64,000 bases of DNA from positions 19,660 through 83,659 of the forward strand of contig JAFTCC010000038.1 in the NCBI GenBank assembly GCA_017454915.1, given 5' to 3'. The stretch is from Paludibacteraceae bacterium. GTDB taxonomy: Bacteria; Bacteroidota; Bacteroidia; Bacteroidales; Paludibacteraceae. Shown here in pieces: positions 61,750 to 64,000 of this stretch. The stretch's first letter is position 1. The number at the start of each line of letters is the position of its first letter. The position numbers and the translations under genes are program-made. The notes below the pieces were generated by a model, which saw nothing but the letters and a program-made list of their open reading frames with translations, was not told the origin of the DNA and did no database searches.

Positions 61750-61782
61750 CTATATAAAAAGAAAGGTGCCGAAATTGGCACC
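61750..61782 (-). terminator. Terminator of the repressor operon
   Basis: Minus strand: GGTGCC (61782-61777), AATTTC loop, GGCACC (61770-61765), then TTTCTTTTTATATAG. Confidence 0.7.
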
Positions 61783-61816
61783 CTTCACATGTGTTATTGA
61801 TGAGTATTTATGTAAA

Positions 61817-62458
61817 CTATTCCAACTGAGAAAGCAAGCGATATACATCTCCCATGAAAATTCTATCTTCTAAGTCATCTAATTTATTCATTATGCTTAA
61901 TGATTTTTGCTGTAGATAGGGTAGATTTACGCGGAATGTTGTAATTCCAGAAACATATAAATTCACTTTTTTCTTCACAATTATTTTTTTTTCTGGCGAA
62001 ATACCAAAAATCTCTAAAGCCTCCATAGTGACATACGTTCGTCTATAGCCATGTCCTTTGAAAGTAAATAGTCTTTTATATTGGTATGGAATATCTGCAC
62101 AAAATCCACTAACATCATTTTCTGTTTGTAATAGATTTAACATTCTTAAAACTGCCGAAAACAAATACCACTCAGTTCCTTCTACTCTTACGGTTGGAAT
62201 AGGATATTCTTTTTCGTCTAAATAAAAGATTGTACTGAAAGCGTCATACTTGTCATTATATGTTTCGTGATCAGGGGCTCTTACGTATGTAGCTCCATTG
62301 ACCCCTTTTATGGTTTCAGTGGAGAGGGCTATTTCCCCTCGTTTTATCATCCCTACTACATCTTCTACTGAATAGCAGCTATCATTCATATTGATATTAC
62401 TATTCAAAATGCGGCTATTCCGCACGTTACTTATATTTTGATGATTATTCTTCATCAT
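61817..62458 (-). CDS. Unknown protein co-transcribed with the repressor
   Basis: 213 residues from ATG 62458 (a second ATG follows at 62455). The N-terminus is Asn/Ser-rich (NISNVRNSRILNSNINMND) and closely mirrors the Asn-rich region of the repressor just upstream. The rest has a helix DSCYSVEDVVGMIKRGE and ends with a long helix (LQQKSLSIMNKLDDLEDRIFMGDVYRLLSQLE). The segment AVLRMLNLLQTENDVSGFCADIPYQYKRLFTFKGHGYRRTYVTMEALEIFG is suggestive of an ANT/BRO-like phage domain, not certain. The start lies just 4 bp from the repressor stop. Confidence 0.65.
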   Translation of the reverse strand: MMKNNHQNISNVRNSRILNSNINMNDSCYSVEDVVGMIKRGEIALSTETIKGVNGATYVRAPDHETYNDKYDAFSTIFYLDEKEYPIPTVRVEGTEWYLFSAVLRMLNLLQTENDVSGFCADIPYQYKRLFTFKGHGYRRTYVTMEALEIFGISPEKKIIVKKKVNLYVSGITTFRVNLPYLQQKSLSIMNKLDDLEDRIFMGDVYRLLSQLE

Positions 62459-62462
62459 TTGG

Positions 62463-62849
62463 TTATTGATGCATTTTTGCAATCGTATCTATTAACTTAT
62501 CCATCTGTTCCTGTTGTTTCCTAATTATGGCTAATAATTCTGATTGATTGCTATTGATATTTATTCCTGTGCCGTTAACATTTGCTCCGACAACGTTACT
62601 GTTATCAATATTACTGATACTTTGCTGATTCGTCTTGAGCATGTCTCCTTCACCAGTTAACAACCATTCGGAGTTTAATTTGGGATAATTTTCAACTATT
62701 CGTCCAAGCCATTTAGACTGTATATCGGTGCCCTGCGCTAAAGCACGCGATAAAACACCCTTACTTGCTCCTATTGCTTTTTCAATAGAGCCGATAGTTA
62801 TCCCCTCGTTCTGGGCAAAAAATGCAATCCTCTCAAGTATATTTTCCAT
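62463..62849 (-). CDS. CI-like phage repressor, HTH plus Asn-rich repeats
   Basis: 128 residues. Residues ~1-65 form an HTH domain (IAFFAQNEGITIGSIEKAIGASKGVLSRALAQGTDIQSKWLGRIVENYPKL with NSEWLLTGEG), the layout of Bacteroidetes prophage repressors. It is followed by a repeat stretch SISNIDNSNVVGANVNGTGIN (~72-93), probably a short beta-solenoid for oligomerisation, and a C-terminal coiled coil (ELLAIIRKQQEQMDKLIDTIAKMHQ). No LexA-type protease domain, so induction must work by other means. Expressed leftwards from the promoter at 62980-62950 with a ~95-nt leader. Confidence 0.82.
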   Translation of the reverse strand: MENILERIAFFAQNEGITIGSIEKAIGASKGVLSRALAQGTDIQSKWLGRIVENYPKLNSEWLLTGEGDMLKTNQQSISNIDNSNVVGANVNGTGININSNQSELLAIIRKQQEQMDKLIDTIAKMHQ

Positions 62850-62906
62850 AAATGTAGATATTTTTCAACAAAAATGCACAAAAATTGAAAATTATCTCCA
62901 AAAAAT

Positions 62907-62937
62907 TTTGTCAGTTGAAAATTATTTACTATCTTTG
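62907..62937 (+). promoter_or_regulatory. Rightward early promoter, exact consensus
   Basis: TTTG 62907-62910, 19 bp, TATCTTTG 62930-62937; predicted start ~62943, ~44 nt before the ATG at 62987. It faces the leftward repressor promoter. Confidence 0.75.
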
Positions 62938-62949
62938 TACTCGAGTTTA

Positions 62950-62980
62950 CAAATGTAAAATTTGGCGACAAAATTACAAA
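62950..62980 (-). promoter_or_regulatory. Leftward repressor promoter, exact consensus
   Basis: Minus strand: TTTG (62980-62977), 19 bp, TACATTTG (62957-62950); predicted start ~62944. The two promoters point at each other with coinciding start sites, so polymerases cannot occupy both. Confidence 0.75.
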
Positions 62981-62986
62981 AAAAAA

Positions 62987-63178
62987 ATGACATATACAAG
63001 TAGTATGAGCAAAATTCTTGTAGAACACGGACTTAAGATGAAAATTCACATGGTTTTGGGGTATAGTCGCCCGACCATCAATGAAGCATTGGCCGGCAGA
63101 AGTGAAACCGCCATTGCAAAGAAGATTCGTCTGTATGCGCTCCGGAACGGAGGCGTGGAAGTGCCAAGTAATAACTAA
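62987..63178 (+). CDS. Small Cro/Ner-like DNA-binding protein (putative)
   Basis: 63 residues from ATG 62987 (another ATG at 63005). HGLKMKIHMVLGYSRPTINEALAGRSETAIAKKIRLYALRNGGVEV reads as one HTH: a helix, the GYSRPTINEALAGRS recognition part, then a basic helix. As the first rightward gene opposite a CI-like repressor, it occupies the position of Cro (lambda) or Ner (Mu). The call rests on position and pattern, not on a clear family match. Confidence 0.65.
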   Translation: MTYTSSMSKILVEHGLKMKIHMVLGYSRPTINEALAGRSETAIAKKIRLYALRNGGVEVPSNN

Positions 63179-63195
63179 TCAAAAATAGAAGTAAT

Positions 63196-63558
63196 ATGAA
63201 AACGATGACCGAACAAGAGTGCCGCGCGTTTGTGATGAGCGGCTTCATTCCGACCAGCAACGAAGACATTGCTGACATCCAAGATTGTTTCAACCACCAG
63301 AGTGTAGATTTTCAGATCGGGCTACTGCTGAATGCAGAGACTCATGAGAAGGCAGAGCGTCTGATGCGTGCGTGCCTGCACTGTCCTGAAGAAGTGGACT
63401 CTCTGCTTGCACAGGCAAATGAGATTGCCAAGATGATGACCAAACGCGACCAGTATGAAGGCCACATTGAGTATCTGGAGAGACAGATCAAGGACATGAA
63501 AGAGTACCTCAAAGAGACAGAGGAACAGAACAATCGTTATGCAGCATATATGAAGTAA
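63196..63558 (+). CDS. Early-region protein with C-terminal coiled coil
   Basis: 120 residues. No family recognised. An acidic N-terminal part (SGFIPTSNEDIADIQDCFNHQ), a middle helix (AETHEKAERLMRACLHCPEEVDSLLAQA), and a long charged coiled coil (QYEGHIEYLERQIKDMKEYLKETEEQNNRY, ~85-116). Eighteen bp after the previous gene; likely in the same early transcript. Confidence 0.7.
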   Translation: MKTMTEQECRAFVMSGFIPTSNEDIADIQDCFNHQSVDFQIGLLLNAETHEKAERLMRACLHCPEEVDSLLAQANEIAKMMTKRDQYEGHIEYLERQIKDMKEYLKETEEQNNRYAAYMK

Positions 63559-63570
63559 GGAGGAACGGAT

Positions 63571-63933
63571 ATGAAACACTTATTGATAGTTACCTATTCA
63601 GGCGACATGCAAGGCACGACGCTGGAGAAGAAGCTGAAGGATTATGTTTACCATGAGTACCGGGATAGCATTTGCTCCGAGTGGGCAGCTGAAAATATCT
63701 TCGATGACATTCAGAAGGAGTGCAACCGCTTAGCTGAAGCTAATCCGAAATGCAAGAAGCCGGTCATCAAGTTCAAAGAGCCAGCCTATAGCGGTGATGG
63801 CTATGAAATTCGGATAGATAGCATTGATCTGAACAAGAACACTGGCTTGTTAAGAATGAAACTGGCAACGACGACATACATCACGCGCCATGAGACGATG
63901 ACCACCGCCGTTGACGATATAACCGAAATATAG
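63571..63933 (+). CDS. Early-region protein, unknown function
   Basis: 120 residues, preceded by AGGAGG at the end of the previous gene (a strong SD site unusual for this genome's chromosomal genes). Soluble alpha/beta look: HLLIVTYSGDMQGTTLEKKL, ENIFDDIQKECNRLAEANPKCKKPVIKFKEP, RIDSIDLNKNTGLLRMKLATTTY. No recognised family. Confidence 0.7.
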   Translation: MKHLLIVTYSGDMQGTTLEKKLKDYVYHEYRDSICSEWAAENIFDDIQKECNRLAEANPKCKKPVIKFKEPAYSGDGYEIRIDSIDLNKNTGLLRMKLATTTYITRHETMTTAVDDITEI

Positions 63934-63944
63934 GAGGACTGAAT

Positions 63945-64000
63945 ATGAAAATCAATTTGAAAGTAGTTGTATCAAACCAATTCAAGGATCTCACGACAAA
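63945..64000 (+). CDS. 5' end of a further early-region gene (partial)
   Basis: ATG at 63945 following TAGGAGGACTGAAT; the visible residues are MKINLKVVVSNQFKDLTT and the gene leaves the window. It starts 11 bp after the previous stop, continuing the tightly packed early operon. Confidence 0.6.
   Translation, partial: MKINLKVVVSNQFKDLTT

Larger units (their letters stand above)
60916..61816. other. ~900-bp stretch without a credible gene
   Basis: Small open frames here lack ribosome sites and run through repeats. What can be seen: three iterations of a TTTGCTTTMATT motif at ~61041-61070; two plus-strand terminator-like hairpins (61074-61097, 61448-61469); a hairpin AAGGTC/GACCTT near 61376-61397; the four phased ATGTAC repeats (61531-61673); and the leftward terminator at 61750-61782. 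The left end of the mobile element may lie in this stretch but no end sequence is certain. Confidence 0.6.

Noticed and set aside
61352..61781. Several 60-95-codon frames in the gap before the repressor
   Set aside because: They overlap hairpins and the ATGTAC tandem repeats, with composition driven by homopolymers; no starts with ribosome sites.
1..64000. tRNA and rRNA genes
   Set aside because: No tRNA acceptor/T-loop pattern or rRNA sequence was noticed by eye on either strand; a covariance scan would be needed to exclude a tRNA fully.
61817..64000. Integrase or transposase of the prophage-like element
   Set aside because: None of the genes inside the window carries tyrosine or serine recombinase or DDE motifs; such a gene, if present, lies to the right of the window.

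Overview
The window reads as a chromosome segment from a Bacteroidales-type bacterium (Bacteroidetes, gut or oral lineage), mostly host core genes plus accessory islands, ending inside what looks like the early region of a prophage or similar mobile element. The evidence is an LpxC-FabZ fusion, three proteins with type IX secretion C-terminal sorting domains, several OmpA-like proteins with DTIYV-type linkers, and repeated matches to the Bacteroidetes promoter (TTTG, 19 bp, TAnnTTTG).

Layout. 1-1605: end of an unidentified gene, an outer-membrane barrel protein and a YgjP-like metallopeptidase. 1594-4427: a restriction-modification island with its own consensus promoter, a 57-residue DpnD/PcfM-like ORF, a Dam-type adenine methylase and an AlwI-family endonuclease. 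4434-11023: TonB-dependent receptor, type II dehydroquinase, nitroreductase, sugar transporter plus ROK kinase, and an orphan Vsr endonuclease. 11048-18480: a translationally coupled surface-polysaccharide operon (three glycosyltransferases, Wzy-like polymerase, WecB-type epimerase, pyruvyl transferase, FrhB-like Fe-S protein). 18504-26468 (minus strand): small HTH protein, OmpA-like protein, a large T9SS cargo, and a membrane protein/transglutaminase-like pair. 26524-27384: RelB/DinJ-PIN toxin-antitoxin pair behind two palindromes. 27698-33893 (minus): an envelope lipoprotein operon, one gene of which is split by an A8 run, preceded by a structured leader or small RNA with its own promoter and terminator. 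34220-41794 (minus): miaA, lpxC-fabZ, lpxD, a SpoU-type methyltransferase, chorismate mutase, a LolA-like protein, fabG and a phytoene-desaturase-like oxidoreductase; lpxA is not at its usual place. 42116-53329 (plus): two T9SS cargos, an OmpA/peptidoglycan-binding protein, a lipoprotein and a phosphatase/sulfatase-fold membrane enzyme; 53342-55348 is a second such enzyme in the opposite direction. 55500-59971: two copies of a ~190-204 bp inverted-repeat element flank an OmpA protein, a tandemly duplicated lipoprotein and TcdA. 60049-60915: two paralogous small membrane proteins.

60916-64000 is the most unusual part. A ~900 bp non-coding stretch holds four ATGTAC-centred repeats phased at 32-33 bp. 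Next come two leftward genes, one a CI-like repressor, that share an Asn/Ser-rich repeat motif. Then two perfect-consensus promoters point at each other with coinciding predicted start sites, and small rightward genes follow, the later ones with strong Shine-Dalgarno sites. This looks like a lysis/lysogeny-type switch at the end of a mobile element; its remaining genes lie outside the window.

All functional calls come from reading motifs by eye; no database search was run.
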